Below, piece after piece: positions 31,639 to 44,475 of a DNA stretch of 64,000 nt. A model generated the notes under the pieces. The model saw nothing but the letters and a program-made list of their open reading frames with translations. It had not been told where the DNA came from and ran no database searches. The position numbers and the translations under genes are program-made. Source of the stretch: Enterobacterales bacterium CwR94 (GTDB taxonomy: Bacteria > Pseudomonadota > Gammaproteobacteria > Enterobacterales > Enterobacteriaceae); contig KZ478062.1 in NCBI GenBank assembly GCA_002837195.1, positions 391,207 to 455,206 of the forward strand. Direction: 5' to 3'. The first letter of the stretch is position 1, and every line of letters starts with the position of its first letter.

Positions 31639-33003
31639 TTAAAACCAGCGCAGTTTTTCACGCAGTGCCACGACTTCACCAACGATGATCAACGACGGGC
31701 TCTCGACCTGGGTTGCCAGTGTGCCGAGTTCAGCCAGCGTGCCAGTGACCACACGTTGCTGCGGCGTGGTGCCTTGCTGTACCAGTGCCACGGGCATCGC
31801 CGCAGACATCCCGTGCTGTTGCAGTTGGCGTGCAATCTCTTCCGCTTGGGTTAATCCCATGTAAAACACCAACGTTTGCTGGCTGGCGGCGAGGCAGGAC
31901 CAGTCCATCTCGCCCTCTTTTTGCAGATGGCCCGTGACCAGGCGCACGGATTGTGCATGATCGCGATGGGTCAGTGGAATGCCGCTATAGGCAGAGCAAC
32001 CCGAAGCGGCAGTAATGCCCGGTACGACAGAGAAGGGGATGTCGGCATCGACCAGTGCTTCCAGCTCTTCTGCACCGCGCCCAAAGATAAAGGGATCGCC
32101 GCCTTTTAAGCGCACGACGCGTTTACCGTCGCGAGCAAGATCCAGCAGCATTTGATTGATTTCATCTTGGGGTACGCAATGATAACCCGCACGTTTACCC
32201 ACAAAGATGCGTTCGGCATCGCGGCGTACCAGATTCAATACGGGCTCAGATACCAGACGGTCATACACTACCACATCAGCCTGTTGGATCTGTTGCAGTC
32301 CTTTCAGCGTCAGCAAGCCCGCATCGCCTGGGCCCGCACCGACCAACACCACTTCACCCCGTTTTTCCAGCGGTTCGCTGAACAGCGTTTCAATGAGTGT
32401 TGCGACGCGCGTGCCGTCGTGGTTTGCCAGTGACTGCGCCAGACGGTCGTGGGTGAATAGTTTTTCCCAAAACCGACGGCGCTCGGCCATGCTGGCTATC
32501 TGTTGTTTCACGCGTGCGCGTAAGGTGCCCGCCAGGGTGGCAATTTGCCCCAATTGCTGAGGTAAGATCGCTTCCAGTTTCTCGCGCAGTAAACGCGCCA
32601 TCACCGGGGCATTACCGCCAGAAGAAACCGCGATCAGCAGGGGTGAACGGTCGATAATGGACGGCATAATCACGCTGGCTTTTTCGGGCGCATCCACCAG
32701 GTTACAAAAAATTTGCCGCGCTTCTGCTGCGGCAAACACTTGCTGATTCAAACGATCATCGTCAGTGGCGGCCACCACAAGCCAGCAGCCATCTAACATA
32801 ACGGAATGAAAAGGCGAGGCGATAAGGGACACTTTTCCCGCTTGCTGCCACTCGTCGAATGCCGGTGTAAACGTGCGGGCGCAGACGCGCAGGCGCGCAC
32901 CGGCTTCCAACAGCAAACGCGCTTTGCGTTCGGCGACAACACCACCACCGACCAGCAGGCAATCACGCCCACGCAATTGGCAGAACAGCGGGAAATAGTC
33001 CAT
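31639..33003 (-). CDS. cysG: Siroheme synthase CysG (trifunctional)
   Basis: Makes siroheme from uroporphyrinogen III: C-terminal SAM methyltransferase, N-terminal NAD-dependent dehydrogenase and ferrochelatase. The 454-residue protein has the N-terminal Rossmann motif [17 protein letters not shown] (about 14-30) and the methyltransferase motif [17 protein letters not shown] (about 216-232) with the later [13 protein letters not shown]. Its start codon overlaps the nirD stop (TAATG). In E. coli nirC lies before it; here there is no gene between nirD and cysG. The siroheme serves NirB and sulfite reductase. Confidence 0.97.
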   Translation of the reverse strand: MDYFPLFCQLRGRDCLLVGGGVVAERKARLLLEAGARLRVCARTFTPAFDEWQQAGKVSLIASPFHSVMLDGCWLVVAATDDDRLNQQVFAAAEARQIFCNLVDAPEKASVIMPSIIDRSPLLIAVSSGGNAPVMARLLREKLEAILPQQLGQIATLAGTLRARVKQQIASMAERRRFWEKLFTHDRLAQSLANHDGTRVATLIETLFSEPLEKRGEVVLVGAGPGDAGLLTLKGLQQIQQADVVVYDRLVSEPVLNLVRRDAERIFVGKRAGYHCVPQDEINQMLLDLARDGKRVVRLKGGDPFIFGRGAEELEALVDADIPFSVVPGITAASGCSAYSGIPLTHRDHAQSVRLVTGHLQKEGEMDWSCLAASQQTLVFYMGLTQAEEIARQLQQHGMSAAMPVALVQQGTTPQQRVVTGTLAELGTLATQVESPSLIIVGEVVALREKLRWF

Positions 33004-33329
33004 TACAGATTCACCTCAATCATACCAGCAGTGACGCGCACCGGGTAAGCCGCAACGGAATGGGCCTCATCTTCCATACACAGACCGTCGCTCAGGCGAA
33101 AGCGCTGTTTTTTCAGTGGGCTGGCCACCCACAGCGCCTGCTGGTGCTCCGCAATAATGCCGCGTGACAGCACACTGGCTTGCGCGAACGGATCAATGTT
33201 GCTGATGGCAAACACTTCGTCATTGGCGCGCGGGCGGAACAGGGCAATCTGCTGCGCTTCTACCAGCGCACAGACGCCGGTCGCAGGCAGGATGGCATCA
33301 AGCTCACATACGGGATACCACTGGCTCAT
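33003..33329 (-). CDS. nirD: Nitrite reductase (NADH) small subunit NirD
   Basis: Small Rieske-like subunit needed for full activity of cytoplasmic NADH-nitrite reductase. The 108-residue protein follows the family layout but, as in E. coli NirD, it lacks the cysteine/histidine pairs that bind a Rieske cluster. It overlaps nirB at the TGATG junction and cysG at the TAATG junction, so all three are translationally coupled. Confidence 0.95.
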   Translation of the reverse strand: MSQWYPVCELDAILPATGVCALVEAQQIALFRPRANDEVFAISNIDPFAQASVLSRGIIAEHQQALWVASPLKKQRFRLSDGLCMEDEAHSVAAYPVRVTAGMIEVNL

Positions 33330-35872
33330 CAGACTGTCTCCACATCAACGAGGGTTACGGGAATACGCTCTTCCGGGCGTGCCGGGCGATGCTGTTCACG
33401 TTCCGTGACCACTTGCACATTGGGATCGCGCAGTGGGCTGTTAATAAAGTGTGCAAAGCGGCTGTGCTGAACCGGATCGTTGACCGCTTCCTGCCATTCG
33501 CAAATCACGTTTTCACGCAGGCGCGCGATCTCCGCTTCCAACTGTGCATTGAGGCTCAACTTGTCGTCGATGATGACCTTGCGCAGATACTCGATGCCGC
33601 CCTCCAGGCTTTCCAGCCACAGCGATGTGCGCTGCAGTTTATCGGCAGTGCGGATGTAAAACATCATAAAGCGATCCAGGTAACGCACCAGCGTCGCTTC
33701 ATCGAGATCGGCGGCCAGTAAATCCGCATGGCGTGGCTTCATGCCGCCGTTGCCGCAGACATACAGGTTCCAGCCTTTATCGGTCGCGATAATGCCAACG
33801 TCTTTGCCCTGCGCTTCAGCACACTCGCGGGTACATCCTGATACGCCAAACTTCATTTTGTGCGGTGTGCGGATGCCTTTGTAGCGGTTTTCTAACTGCA
33901 CGCCGAGGCCAACGCTGTCACCGACACCAAAACGACACCAGGTGCTGCCGACACAGGTTTTTGCCATACGCAATGCTTTGGCATAGGCGTGACCGGTTTC
34001 GAATCCAGCTTCAATCAGTTGCGTCCAGATGGCCGGTAAGTCATCTTTTTGCGCGCCAAACAAGCCGATACGCTGGGAACCGGTGATTTTGGTGTACAGG
34101 TTGTACTCACGTGCCACGCGGCCAATTGCCACCAAGCCTTCCGGCGTGATTTCACCGCCCGCTGAGCGAGGGATAACCGAGTAGGTGCCGTCTTTCTGGA
34201 TATTGCCGAGGAACACATCGTTGCTGTCTTGCAGTGGCGTGTGTTGTGGCTTCAACACATATTCATTCCAGCAAGAGGCGAGCAGAGAACCCACGGTAGG
34301 TTTACACACTTCACAGCCATAGCCTTTGCCGTGTTTGGCCAGCAGTGCATCAAAGGTGCGGATCTCTTCAACGCGGATCAGGTGATACAGCTCCTGACGA
34401 GAGTAAGCGAAGTGTTCACACAGATGGTTATTGACTTCAATGCCCTGGCGACTGAGCTCAGCATTGAGCACTTGCGTGATCAGCGGTACGCAGCCGCCGC
34501 AGCCGGTACCCGCTTTGGTTTCCGCTTTCAGTGCTGCAACGGTATGGCATCCCCCTTGTACCGCTTTAACCAGATCGCCTTTCGTCACATCAAAGCAGGA
34601 GCAGATTTGTGCGGTTTCAGGGAGGGAATCCACGCCCATGGTGGGTTTTTCGCCACCGGCGTGGGCTGGCAGGATCAGGCTATCGGGATGCTCAGGGAGC
34701 TCAATGGCGTTAAGTGCCAATTGCAGCAAATTACCGTAATCGCTGGTATCGCCGACTAACACGGCACCCAACAGGGTTTTGTTGTCGGCACTGACCACCA
34801 GGCGTTTGTATTGCTCGCGGTTTTCATCGAGGTACACATAGCTACGGCTACCCGCCGTGCGGCCTTGTGCATCGCCGATACCGCCGACATCCACGCCCAG
34901 CAGTTTCAGTTTGGCACTCATGTCTGCGCCGCTGAACATGCTCTCTTTGCCCAACAGGTGCTCAACGGCCACCTGCGCCATTTTGTAGCCCGGAGCCACT
35001 AAGCCAAACACGCGGTCGCGCCAGGCGGCACATTCGCCAATGGCATAGATATCAGGATCGCTGGTTTGGCACTGATCATTGATCAGGAAGCCGCCGCGTT
35101 TACCCAGCTCAAGTTGGCAGGAGCGGCCCAGTTTGTCTTGTGGGCGAATACCAGTGGAGAAGACAATGAAATCGACTTCCAGCTCCGTATCATCGGCGAA
35201 ATACAGGGTTTTGCCTTGTGCACCGTGATGCACGATTTCACGGGTGTTTTTGCCCGTGTGTACGCGAACACCCATGCGTTCAATTTTGTTGCGCAGTTGC
35301 TGACCACCCATCACATCAAGCTGTTCTGCCATCAACACTGGGGCAAATTCAACGACGTGGGTTTCAACACCGAGGTTTTTCAACGCGCCAGCGGCTTCCA
35401 GACCCAGCAGGCCGCCGCCGATAACAGCACCCCGTTTCGCACGGCGTGAACAGGCTTCAATGGCGTTGAGATCTTCGATAGTGCGGTAGACAAAGCAGTC
35501 CTGGCCTTCAGAACCTTTGATCGGGGGGATCCAGGGATAAGATCCGGTCGCCATAATCACTTTGTCGTAAAACACTTCACGACCGGTATTGGAGTGAATG
35601 ACTTTTTGTTCACGGTTAATGGTGATCGCTCGCTCGCCAATCAATACCTTAACGCCATGTTTTTCATAATAGCCTTCACGCACCAAAGAGAGTTCTTCAG
35701 TGGTGTGATGGGAAAACCAGGCGGAAAGGTGGACGCGGTCATAAGCAACGCGCGGTTCTTCACAGAAGATGGTGATATCGAACTGACCAGGGGCAGATTT
35801 TTCCAGCAGTTCTTCGACGAAGCGGTGGCCGACCATGCCATTGCCGATGACGGCGATTTTGAGCTTGCTCAT
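33329..35872 (-). CDS. nirB: Nitrite reductase (NADH) large subunit NirB
   Basis: Cytoplasmic siroheme enzyme reducing nitrite to ammonium with NADH, mainly for nitrite detoxification in anaerobic growth. The 847-residue protein has an N-terminal FAD/NAD-binding reductase (VIGNGMVGHRFVEEL, VIGGGLLGLEAAGAL), a central BFD-like Fe-S segment (ICSCFDV, TGCGGCVPL), and a C-terminal siroheme and 4Fe-4S domain with cysteines in TCVGSTWCRFG and GCTRECAEAQG. The start ATG follows a control region with textbook FNR and NarL/NarP sites. Confidence 0.97.
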   Translation of the reverse strand: MSKLKIAVIGNGMVGHRFVEELLEKSAPGQFDITIFCEEPRVAYDRVHLSAWFSHHTTEELSLVREGYYEKHGVKVLIGERAITINREQKVIHSNTGREVFYDKVIMATGSYPWIPPIKGSEGQDCFVYRTIEDLNAIEACSRRAKRGAVIGGGLLGLEAAGALKNLGVETHVVEFAPVLMAEQLDVMGGQQLRNKIERMGVRVHTGKNTREIVHHGAQGKTLYFADDTELEVDFIVFSTGIRPQDKLGRSCQLELGKRGGFLINDQCQTSDPDIYAIGECAAWRDRVFGLVAPGYKMAQVAVEHLLGKESMFSGADMSAKLKLLGVDVGGIGDAQGRTAGSRSYVYLDENREQYKRLVVSADNKTLLGAVLVGDTSDYGNLLQLALNAIELPEHPDSLILPAHAGGEKPTMGVDSLPETAQICSCFDVTKGDLVKAVQGGCHTVAALKAETKAGTGCGGCVPLITQVLNAELSRQGIEVNNHLCEHFAYSRQELYHLIRVEEIRTFDALLAKHGKGYGCEVCKPTVGSLLASCWNEYVLKPQHTPLQDSNDVFLGNIQKDGTYSVIPRSAGGEITPEGLVAIGRVAREYNLYTKITGSQRIGLFGAQKDDLPAIWTQLIEAGFETGHAYAKALRMAKTCVGSTWCRFGVGDSVGLGVQLENRYKGIRTPHKMKFGVSGCTRECAEAQGKDVGIIATDKGWNLYVCGNGGMKPRHADLLAADLDEATLVRYLDRFMMFYIRTADKLQRTSLWLESLEGGIEYLRKVIIDDKLSLNAQLEAEIARLRENVICEWQEAVNDPVQHSRFAHFINSPLRDPNVQVVTEREQHRPARPEERIPVTLVDVETV

Positions 35873-35902
35873 TTTGGCCTCAATTTTATAGGAGATGCCG
35901 CC

Positions 35903-35908
35903 ACAATA
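35903..35908 (-). promoter_or_regulatory. Predicted nirB -10 element
   Basis: TATTGT on the minus strand lies where a -10 element should be if the FNR site is at -41.5, placing the transcript start near 35895. Confidence 0.5.
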
Positions 35909-35929
35909 ACGCGCGCGAAATCGGGCTTA

Positions 35930-35943
35930 TTGATGTATATCAA
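35930..35943 (-). promoter_or_regulatory. FNR binding site upstream of nirB
   Basis: TTGATGTATATCAA is a perfect match to the FNR consensus TTGAT-N4-ATCAA. It explains anaerobic induction of nirB. Its centre is 28 bases from the NarL/NarP-type site, the same distance as in E. coli (-41.5 and -69.5). Confidence 0.85.
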
Positions 35944-35956
35944 GTTCGCCTTTATA

Positions 35957-35972
35957 TACCTCTTATGGGGTA
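35957..35972 (-). promoter_or_regulatory. NarL/NarP site upstream of nirB
   Basis: TACCTCTTATGGGGTA is a 7-2-7 inverted repeat of NarL-type heptamers (TACYNMT family). Its position relative to the FNR site suggests nitrate or nitrite activation of nirB. Confidence 0.75.
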
Positions 35973-36105
35973 TGTGGTGGGTCGGTGAGAGATCAGGCTA
36001 AGTGAGTGGAATTGTTCAAAATTCAAGCTGAAACGGTTCAGGTGAATATTTTTCACCTGCGGCAGACGAGGTCGGGTACTCGAAAGAGTGAGCTGGGGGA
36101 AATGC

Positions 36106-36124
36106 CGGGAGGATGATCCTCCCG
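36106..36124 (-). terminator. Hairpin after tsgA
   Basis: CGGGAGGA pairs with TCCTCCCG around a 3-base loop directly after the tsgA stop. It lacks a good T-tract, so strength is uncertain. Confidence 0.5.
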
Positions 36125-36134
36125 ACAGTGCATA

Positions 36135-37319
36135 TCAGTGTCCGGCGTGACCGTGTTGGCGGTGTTTTGTCACCAGGCCCAACAACGCACACATGATAAA
36201 GACCACGGCATACAGCCCGTTTGCCGTTGCCAATGCGGCATGCGCACCGCCTTTAGCCACGATAGGCCCAGTGACAACGAAGGTCAGCATGGTGCCGACG
36301 GTACCGCAGGTCAGAATAAAGTTCACCAGTTTGGGGGAAGAGACCTTGGTCTGCTGCGAGCCCAGCGTAATGATGGTGGTGTAAATGGCACTGGAGCTGA
36401 AACCCAACAGGATAATAATCCATTTCAACATGCTGGCGTCCTGGCTACTGACAAACCAGTACATCATGGCTGTTGCGACGGCTGCGAGCACCATCACAAT
36501 ACGCTGGAGGTCGAAAAAGCGCAGAACCACGCTGAAGACCCACATGCCAATCATGTAAGACGTCCAGAAGTTACCGACGAGGGTACCGGCCTGCAGAATA
36601 TCCATCCCCATGGTTTTTGTGGCGTATTCCGGCACCCAGGCGATAAAGCCCAGTTGGCCGAGGATATAGCACATGGCGGCGATCGACAGAAACAGCACGC
36701 CAACGCCCCATTTCTCTTTCTCGACCGGGGTATTTTCCTGCGGTGCTTGCTTACCCAGCACAGGGAATTCCACGCGTAAGGTCAGAATAAAGATCGCGAC
36801 ATACAGGATGCCAATACAGGCATAGACCCAATACCAGGGCAAATGGCGCGCCAGCAGGGCAGCGGCAATAATCGGGAAAATCATCCCGGCCATACTGAAG
36901 AACGAATCGGTAAACAGCAGACGGGAACCGCGTTGACGGCCGTCATAAAGATGCGTGATCAAGAAGGTCCCGATCGACATGGTAATGCCGCTGACCACGC
37001 CAAGCACAAACATACACAGCGAGAAGACCGAAAGGCTGTGCGTGTTCATGAGTCCCAATACTGCCAGCACCATCAAGACAAAACCAAAAATGAGCTGACG
37101 CTTGAGAGGGATGATTTCCATCAACCACGCATTGAGAAAAATAGACACCAGGATCCCGGCGTTGAGGAAGGTAAAGGTGTTGCTCATTTCTGATACTGGC
37201 AGCGAGAAATACGCGGCGATATCACCCATCACCATCCCTGTGACGATCACTAAAGCACCGGTCAGCGCATACGAAAAGAAGCTGATCCAGGTGAGTCCAA
37301 TGCGGTTTTTATCAGTCAT
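36135..37319 (-). CDS. tsgA: MFS transporter TsgA
   Basis: Major facilitator superfamily protein of unknown substrate, linked in Salmonella to tellurite and selenite effects. The 394-residue protein shows about 12 membrane segments, starting [20 protein letters not shown], and the conserved stretches [17 protein letters not shown] and [19 protein letters not shown]. It ends in a His-rich tail ([10 protein letters not shown]). Its position next to nirB and ppiA matches E. coli. The start ATG at 37319 is divergent from ppiA. Confidence 0.93.
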   Translation of the reverse strand: MTDKNRIGLTWISFFSYALTGALVIVTGMVMGDIAAYFSLPVSEMSNTFTFLNAGILVSIFLNAWLMEIIPLKRQLIFGFVLMVLAVLGLMNTHSLSVFSLCMFVLGVVSGITMSIGTFLITHLYDGRQRGSRLLFTDSFFSMAGMIFPIIAAALLARHLPWYWVYACIGILYVAIFILTLRVEFPVLGKQAPQENTPVEKEKWGVGVLFLSIAAMCYILGQLGFIAWVPEYATKTMGMDILQAGTLVGNFWTSYMIGMWVFSVVLRFFDLQRIVMVLAAVATAMMYWFVSSQDASMLKWIIILLGFSSSAIYTTIITLGSQQTKVSSPKLVNFILTCGTVGTMLTFVVTGPIVAKGGAHAALATANGLYAVVFIMCALLGLVTKHRQHGHAGH

Positions 37320-37433
37320 TGTGAAACCTGTGTGAGGAAAAGGAGTACCTTGCCAAAATGCCCGAAAAGTGTAGCGACAAATGAGACTCTTACCTAAATT
37401 TTGTGAAATTCATTTGTCAGGATTCATATAAAA

Positions 37434-37449
37434 TGTGATTTTGATCACT
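37434..37449 (+). promoter_or_regulatory. CRP-cAMP site upstream of ppiA
   Basis: TGTGATTTTGATCACT matches the CRP consensus TGTGA-N6-TCACA with one mismatch. It lies about 170 bases upstream of ppiA and about 115 upstream of tsgA. E. coli ppiA is known to be CRP-controlled. Confidence 0.65.
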
Positions 37450-37616
37450 TTTCATGGCGTGGGATAACCGATGTTAAACCTAAAGCGTTAAGCAGCCCAC
37501 TTCATACTCTGTAACATCGTTGTAAAGTAAAATTAGGTAAAACGCTGGCTCTTGTATAACGGCGTCTTTACAATCAAAACGATATCAGGCTCATGCCCTT
37601 TAGTAAGGAAGATTTC

Positions 37617-38189
37617 ATGTTGAAACGCACTTTGACTGCGGCCGTTGCCGCGCTGGCGATTTCCGCCGCTTCATTCTCCGCTCAGGCCGCAAAAGGCGAT
37701 CCACATGTGTTATTAACCACCTCTGCAGGCACTATTGAGCTTGAACTCAATAATCAAAAAGCCCCAGTGAGCGTTAAAAACTTTGTTGATTATGTGAATA
37801 GCGGTTTTTACAACAACACCACGTTTCACCGTGTGATTCCTGGCTTCATGATTCAAGGTGGTGGCTTCACTACGGATATGCAGCAGAAACAAACGAATGC
37901 GCCAATCAAAAACGAAGCCGACAATGGTCTGCTGAACAAGCGTGGCACCATCTCGATGGCGCGTACGGCGGATAAAGACAGTGCGACCAGCCAGTTCTTT
38001 ATTAACACCACTGACAATGCCTTCCTCGACCACGGCCAACGTGATTTTGGTTATGCCGTGTTTGGTAAAGTTGTGAAAGGGATGGAGGTGGCTGAAAAAA
38101 TCACCCAGGTGCCTACGCAGAATGTCGGCCCCTATCAAAATGTGCCGGTAAAACCGGTCGTTATCTTATCGGCTAAGGTGCTGCCTTAA
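37617..38189 (+). CDS. ppiA: Periplasmic peptidyl-prolyl isomerase A (cyclophilin)
   Basis: Cyclophilin-type proline isomerase exported to the periplasm. The 190-residue precursor has a signal peptide (1-24, ends SAQAA) and the cyclophilin core with [26 protein letters not shown] and [11 protein letters not shown]. The frame opens at 37593, but ATG 37617 has AAGGAAG at 37605-37611 and gives the typical signal peptide. Confidence 0.97.
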   Translation: MLKRTLTAAVAALAISAASFSAQAAKGDPHVLLTTSAGTIELELNNQKAPVSVKNFVDYVNSGFYNNTTFHRVIPGFMIQGGGFTTDMQQKQTNAPIKNEADNGLLNKRGTISMARTADKDSATSQFFINTTDNAFLDHGQRDFGYAVFGKVVKGMEVAEKITQVPTQNVGPYQNVPVKPVVILSAKVLP

Positions 38190-38293
38190 TCACCTCTCAC
38201 CGCTGGCTGTCTTGATGCGGTGACATTGCCTCCCGGCAACGATGGAATTTGCTGCTTATACTTAGTGCTCATTCCAGACTGGCGGGAGGTTTT

Positions 38294-38464
38294 ATGTCAC
38301 GCTCACTCACGGACAAGCAAAAACACACGCTGTGCCAACAACGCCGCTCGGCTAATTTTCAGGCCAGTAGCCGTCTCGACGAAATCGACACCCCACTCAT
38401 CACACTCAGTGAAACGGCGATTCAGGAACGCATTATTGCGCTAAGGAGCCACTATGAGCGCTAG
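38294..38464 (+). CDS. yhfG: YhfG-like antitoxin of the Fic pair
   Basis: Small class I antitoxin that blocks the Fic active site by placing a glutamate near the ATP phosphates. The 56-residue protein resembles E. coli YhfG (LTDKQKHTL, NFQASSRL, ERIIALRSHYER). ATG 38294 has GGGAGG at 38283-38288; the open frame starts earlier at 38249. It overlaps fic by 11 bases. The usual SxxxE(G/N) inhibitory motif appears here as SSRLDE, so the key glutamate seems replaced by aspartate; see findings. Confidence 0.85.
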   Translation: MSRSLTDKQKHTLCQQRRSANFQASSRLDEIDTPLITLSETAIQERIIALRSHYER

Positions 38465-39056
38465 TGCGATGAGCGAATACGATCCCTACCAGTGGAAGGC
38501 GATCAACGTTTTGAAAAACCGCCTGAATATTCGTGAAGCCGCGCGCCTGCGCGAAGCGGAAACGGAATTCACCGCACTGCGTGCCGCAACCATTGCATTG
38601 GGCCCTCCAGAGCCGGGATTACCGCATCTGCAAGCTATTCACCGCACGTTATTTCAGGATCTCTTTACCTGGGCTGGCGAGTTGCGTGAAGTGGATATCT
38701 ATCGAGAAGACACGCCGTTTTGTCACTTTGAGTATCTGGAAAAGAATGGCAATAAGTTGATGGCTGAACTGGCGGAAGAGCACTTTTTAACGGGCCTCGA
38801 TCATGAAAAATTTGCCGCCCGTTTAGCCTATTTCTACTGTGAACTCAATGTGCTGCACCCCTTTCGTGAAGGGAATGGACGTGCGCTACGCATTTTCTTC
38901 GAACACCTGATTATTCATTGCAGCTATGAGGTTGACTGGTCTCTTGTTGAACGAGAAAGCTGGATTGCGGCGAACAAAGCGGGTGTCAACGGTGGCTTAC
39001 AGGGATTAACGGCTATTTTCAGCAAAGTGGTAAAAGCGGTAGGGGAAAAAGCGTAG
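38454..39056 (+). CDS. fic: Fic-domain protein (AMP-transferase type)
   Basis: Fic enzymes usually transfer AMP from ATP to proteins. The 200-residue protein has the full Fic motif HPFREGNGRALR at 135-146 with catalytic H135, E139 and R146, and keeps G55, the residue changed to Arg in a known E. coli K-12 fic mutant. Residues TPFCHFEYLEKNG form the flap area. The start ATG at 38454 has AAGGAG before it; a second ATG lies 15 bases on. Targets are unknown. It is placed between ppiA/yhfG and pabA, as in E. coli. Confidence 0.93.
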   Translation: MSASAMSEYDPYQWKAINVLKNRLNIREAARLREAETEFTALRAATIALGPPEPGLPHLQAIHRTLFQDLFTWAGELREVDIYREDTPFCHFEYLEKNGNKLMAELAEEHFLTGLDHEKFAARLAYFYCELNVLHPFREGNGRALRIFFEHLIIHCSYEVDWSLVERESWIAANKAGVNGGLQGLTAIFSKVVKAVGEKA

Positions 39057-39089
39057 AATAGCGGCCCCACGTGACGTACCGGATTTGCC

Positions 39090-39665
39090 ATGCTGCTTAT
39101 CATCGACAACTACGATTCCTTTACCTGGAATCTCTACCAATACTTCTGTGAATTGGGCGCTGACGTACAGGTGCATCGCAATGATGCGATCACGCTCGAG
39201 GCGATGATTGCACTGGCACCTGAACGCCTGGTTATCTCTCCGGGCCCTTGCACCCCTAATGAATCAGGCGTTTCGCTGGCGGCGATTAGCTACTTTGCCG
39301 GTAAGATCCCAATTTTAGGGGTGTGCCTGGGGCATCAGGCCATTGCCCAGGTGTTTGGGGCGAATGTGGTGCGCGCGCGTGAAGTGATGCACGGGAAAGT
39401 GTCGGCCATTTGCCACAATGGACAGGGCGTGTTCCACGGTTTACGCCATCCCTTAAACGTCACGCGCTATCACTCCTTGATTGTTGAGCGCGACTCGCTG
39501 CCAGAAGCATTTGACGTTACCGCCTGGACGCTCCGTGACGGCCAACCTGATGAGATCATGGGGTTCCGTCATCGTACGATGTCGCTGGAAGGCGTGCAGT
39601 TTCATCCGGAAAGTATTCTGAGTGAGCAAGGACATCAGCTACTGAACAATTTTTTGCAGCAATGA
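39090..39665 (+). CDS. pabA: Aminodeoxychorismate synthase glutaminase PabA
   Basis: Glutamine amidotransferase subunit that feeds ammonia to PabB for p-aminobenzoate and folate synthesis. The 191-residue class I glutaminase has the nucleophile C79 in LGVCLGHQ and the catalytic H and E in VQFHPES. The oxyanion region [12 protein letters not shown] is present. It follows fic after 33 bases. Confidence 0.95.
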   Translation: MLLIIDNYDSFTWNLYQYFCELGADVQVHRNDAITLEAMIALAPERLVISPGPCTPNESGVSLAAISYFAGKIPILGVCLGHQAIAQVFGANVVRAREVMHGKVSAICHNGQGVFHGLRHPLNVTRYHSLIVERDSLPEAFDVTAWTLRDGQPDEIMGFRHRTMSLEGVQFHPESILSEQGHQLLNNFLQQ

Positions 39666-39678
39666 TCGGTTGCCTTTT

Positions 39679-39717
39679 TATGATTTGTTATGCATATTTT
39701 GTGAGTATATTTTCACA
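39679..39717 (+). promoter_or_regulatory. Pair of ARG boxes upstream of argD
   Basis: Two 18-bp boxes, 39679-39696 (core TGATTTGTTATGCA) and 39700-39717 (core TGAGTATATTTTCA), each have two mismatches to the core TGAAT-N4-ATTCA and are separated by 3 bp, as in ArgR operators. Confidence 0.7.
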
Positions 39718-39734
39718 TTGCAGGCAAATATTAA

Positions 39735-43063
<3,329 letters not shown>

Positions 43064-43095
43064 AAAAAAAGGCGCGACAGTCCACTGTCGCGCCT
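43064..43095 (-). terminator. crp terminator abutting the yhfK start
   Basis: AGGCGCGACAGT pairs with ACTGTCGCGCCT over up to 12 bp with a very tight CC loop, followed on the minus strand by TTTTTTT and then ATG of yhfK. It is a strong intrinsic terminator for crp. Confidence 0.85.
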
Positions 43096-43105
43096 GGGGT
43101 GAGCG

Positions 43106-43738
43106 TTATCGTGTTCCGTAGACCACGATGGTTTTACCGTGTGCAGAGATCAGGTTCTGATCTTCCAGCATTTTTAAAATACGGCCAACGGTTTCACGTG
43201 AGCAGCCAACGATTTGACCGATCTCCTGACGGGTGATTTTAATCTGCATACCGTCCGGGTGGGTCATCGCATCAGGCTGTTTTGCCAGATTCAGTAAGGT
43301 CTGCGCAATGCGGCCAGTCACATCGAGGAAGGCAAGGTTGCCCACTTTTTCGGATGTCACTTGCAGGCGGCGTGCCATCTGAGACGATAAACGCATCAGA
43401 ATGTCTGGGTTCACCTGGATAAGCTGACGGAATTTCTTGTACGAAATTTCTGCCACTTCACAGGCGGTTTTCGCACGTACCCAGGCACTGCGCTCCTGAC
43501 CTTCTTCAAACAGGCCAAGTTCGCCAATGAAATCACCTTGATTCAGATAGGAAAGAATCATCTCTTTTCCTTCTTCATCTTTGATCAACACTGCCACCGA
43601 ACCTTTCACGATGTAGTAGAGCGTTTCGGCTTTTTCACCCTGATGGATGAGGGTGCTCTTGGATGGATATTTGTGAATATGGCAGTGAGACAGGAACCAT
43701 TCGAGTGTAGGGTCTGTTTGTGGTTTGCCGAGAACCAT
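43106..43738 (-). CDS. crp: cAMP receptor protein CRP
   Basis: Global regulator of carbon metabolism that binds DNA as a dimer with cAMP. The 210-residue sequence is almost identical to E. coli CRP: cyclic-nucleotide domain with [19 protein letters not shown], hinge around [19 protein letters not shown] and the recognition helix in [14 protein letters not shown] matching site for this protein is seen upstream of ppiA in this window. It is divergent from yhfA. Confidence 0.99.
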   Translation of the reverse strand: MVLGKPQTDPTLEWFLSHCHIHKYPSKSTLIHQGEKAETLYYIVKGSVAVLIKDEEGKEMILSYLNQGDFIGELGLFEEGQERSAWVRAKTACEVAEISYKKFRQLIQVNPDILMRLSSQMARRLQVTSEKVGNLAFLDVTGRIAQTLLNLAKQPDAMTHPDGMQIKITRQEIGQIVGCSRETVGRILKMLEDQNLISAHGKTIVVYGTR

Positions 43739-44042
43739 TCGCTGTTATCCTCTATTGTAATCGTGCCCTAAATACAGGGGCAGAGTTCCCTGCCAGGCGT
43801 TGAAATAATCAAGCGTTTCCTTTCAGGAAATGACGCGGGCCTCTAGGGTACAAAGCTCTTCGTGTCGTCCCGTTTTTCATCATGCGCCATGCGCAGACAA
43901 AATATTGCAACCCTGTTTGTAACACAGCTTTCCTTAAGTGTCTCCTGTTGTCTCGCTTCAGCATGATAAGCATCATCTCAATTGCTGTTTACAGTCGGAA
44001 AGCGTAGTCTGGCCGAAAATTGCCGGGGGAAAGGAGAGTATG
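43739..44042. other. Divergent control region between crp and yhfA
   Basis: About 300 bases with no gene. In E. coli the matching region contains CRP sites and overlapping divergent promoters. Here I saw only weak half-sites (GTAACACA near 43919) and no full consensus CRP site. Confidence 0.5.
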
Positions 44043-44447
44043 ATGCAGGCGCGAGTGAAATGGGTGGAAGGGTTAACCTTTTTAGGAGAATCCGCATCAG
44101 GACACCAGGTACTGATGGATGGTAATTCTGGCGACAAAGCACCAAGTCCGATGGAAATGGTGCTGATGTCAGCAGGAGGCTGCAGTGCGATCGATGTGGT
44201 TTCGATTCTGCAAAAAAGCCGACAAGACGTCACCGATTGTGAAGTAAAGCTGACCTCTGAGCGCCGTGAAGAGGCGCCGCGTATCTTCACCCATATCAAT
44301 TTGCACTTCATTGTCAGCGGTAAAGCGTTAAAAGAAGCAGCGGTTGAACGTGCCGTCACGCTCTCGGCGGAGAAATACTGTTCTGTGGCGATTATGCTGG
44401 GCGCGGGGGTAACCATAACCCACAGCTTCGAAGTGATTGCCCTGTAA
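44043..44447 (+). CDS. yhfA: OsmC-family protein YhfA
   Basis: Member of the OsmC/Ohr fold family, many of which reduce organic peroxides with paired cysteines; the role of YhfA itself is not known. The 134-residue protein contains cysteines in SAGGCSAIDVV and AEKYCSVAIML, the family's usual positions, and is very similar to E. coli YhfA (MQARVKWVEGLTFLGESAS). ATG 44043 has AGGAGAG at 44032-44038; ATG 44040 is too close to it. Confidence 0.93.
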   Translation: MQARVKWVEGLTFLGESASGHQVLMDGNSGDKAPSPMEMVLMSAGGCSAIDVVSILQKSRQDVTDCEVKLTSERREEAPRIFTHINLHFIVSGKALKEAAVERAVTLSAEKYCSVAIMLGAGVTITHSFEVIAL

Positions 44448-44453
44448 AGCAGC

Positions 44454-44471
44454 GAGGCGCGCAGGCGCCTC
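44454..44471. terminator. Hairpin between yhfA and prkB
   Basis: GAGGCGC and GCGCCTC form a 7-bp stem with a GCAG loop between the convergent stop codons. Confidence 0.55.
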
Positions 44472-44475
44472 AGTA

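Noticed and set aside
33003..33329. NirD as a damaged Rieske protein lacking cluster ligands
   Set aside because: Normal for this family; E. coli NirD also lacks them.
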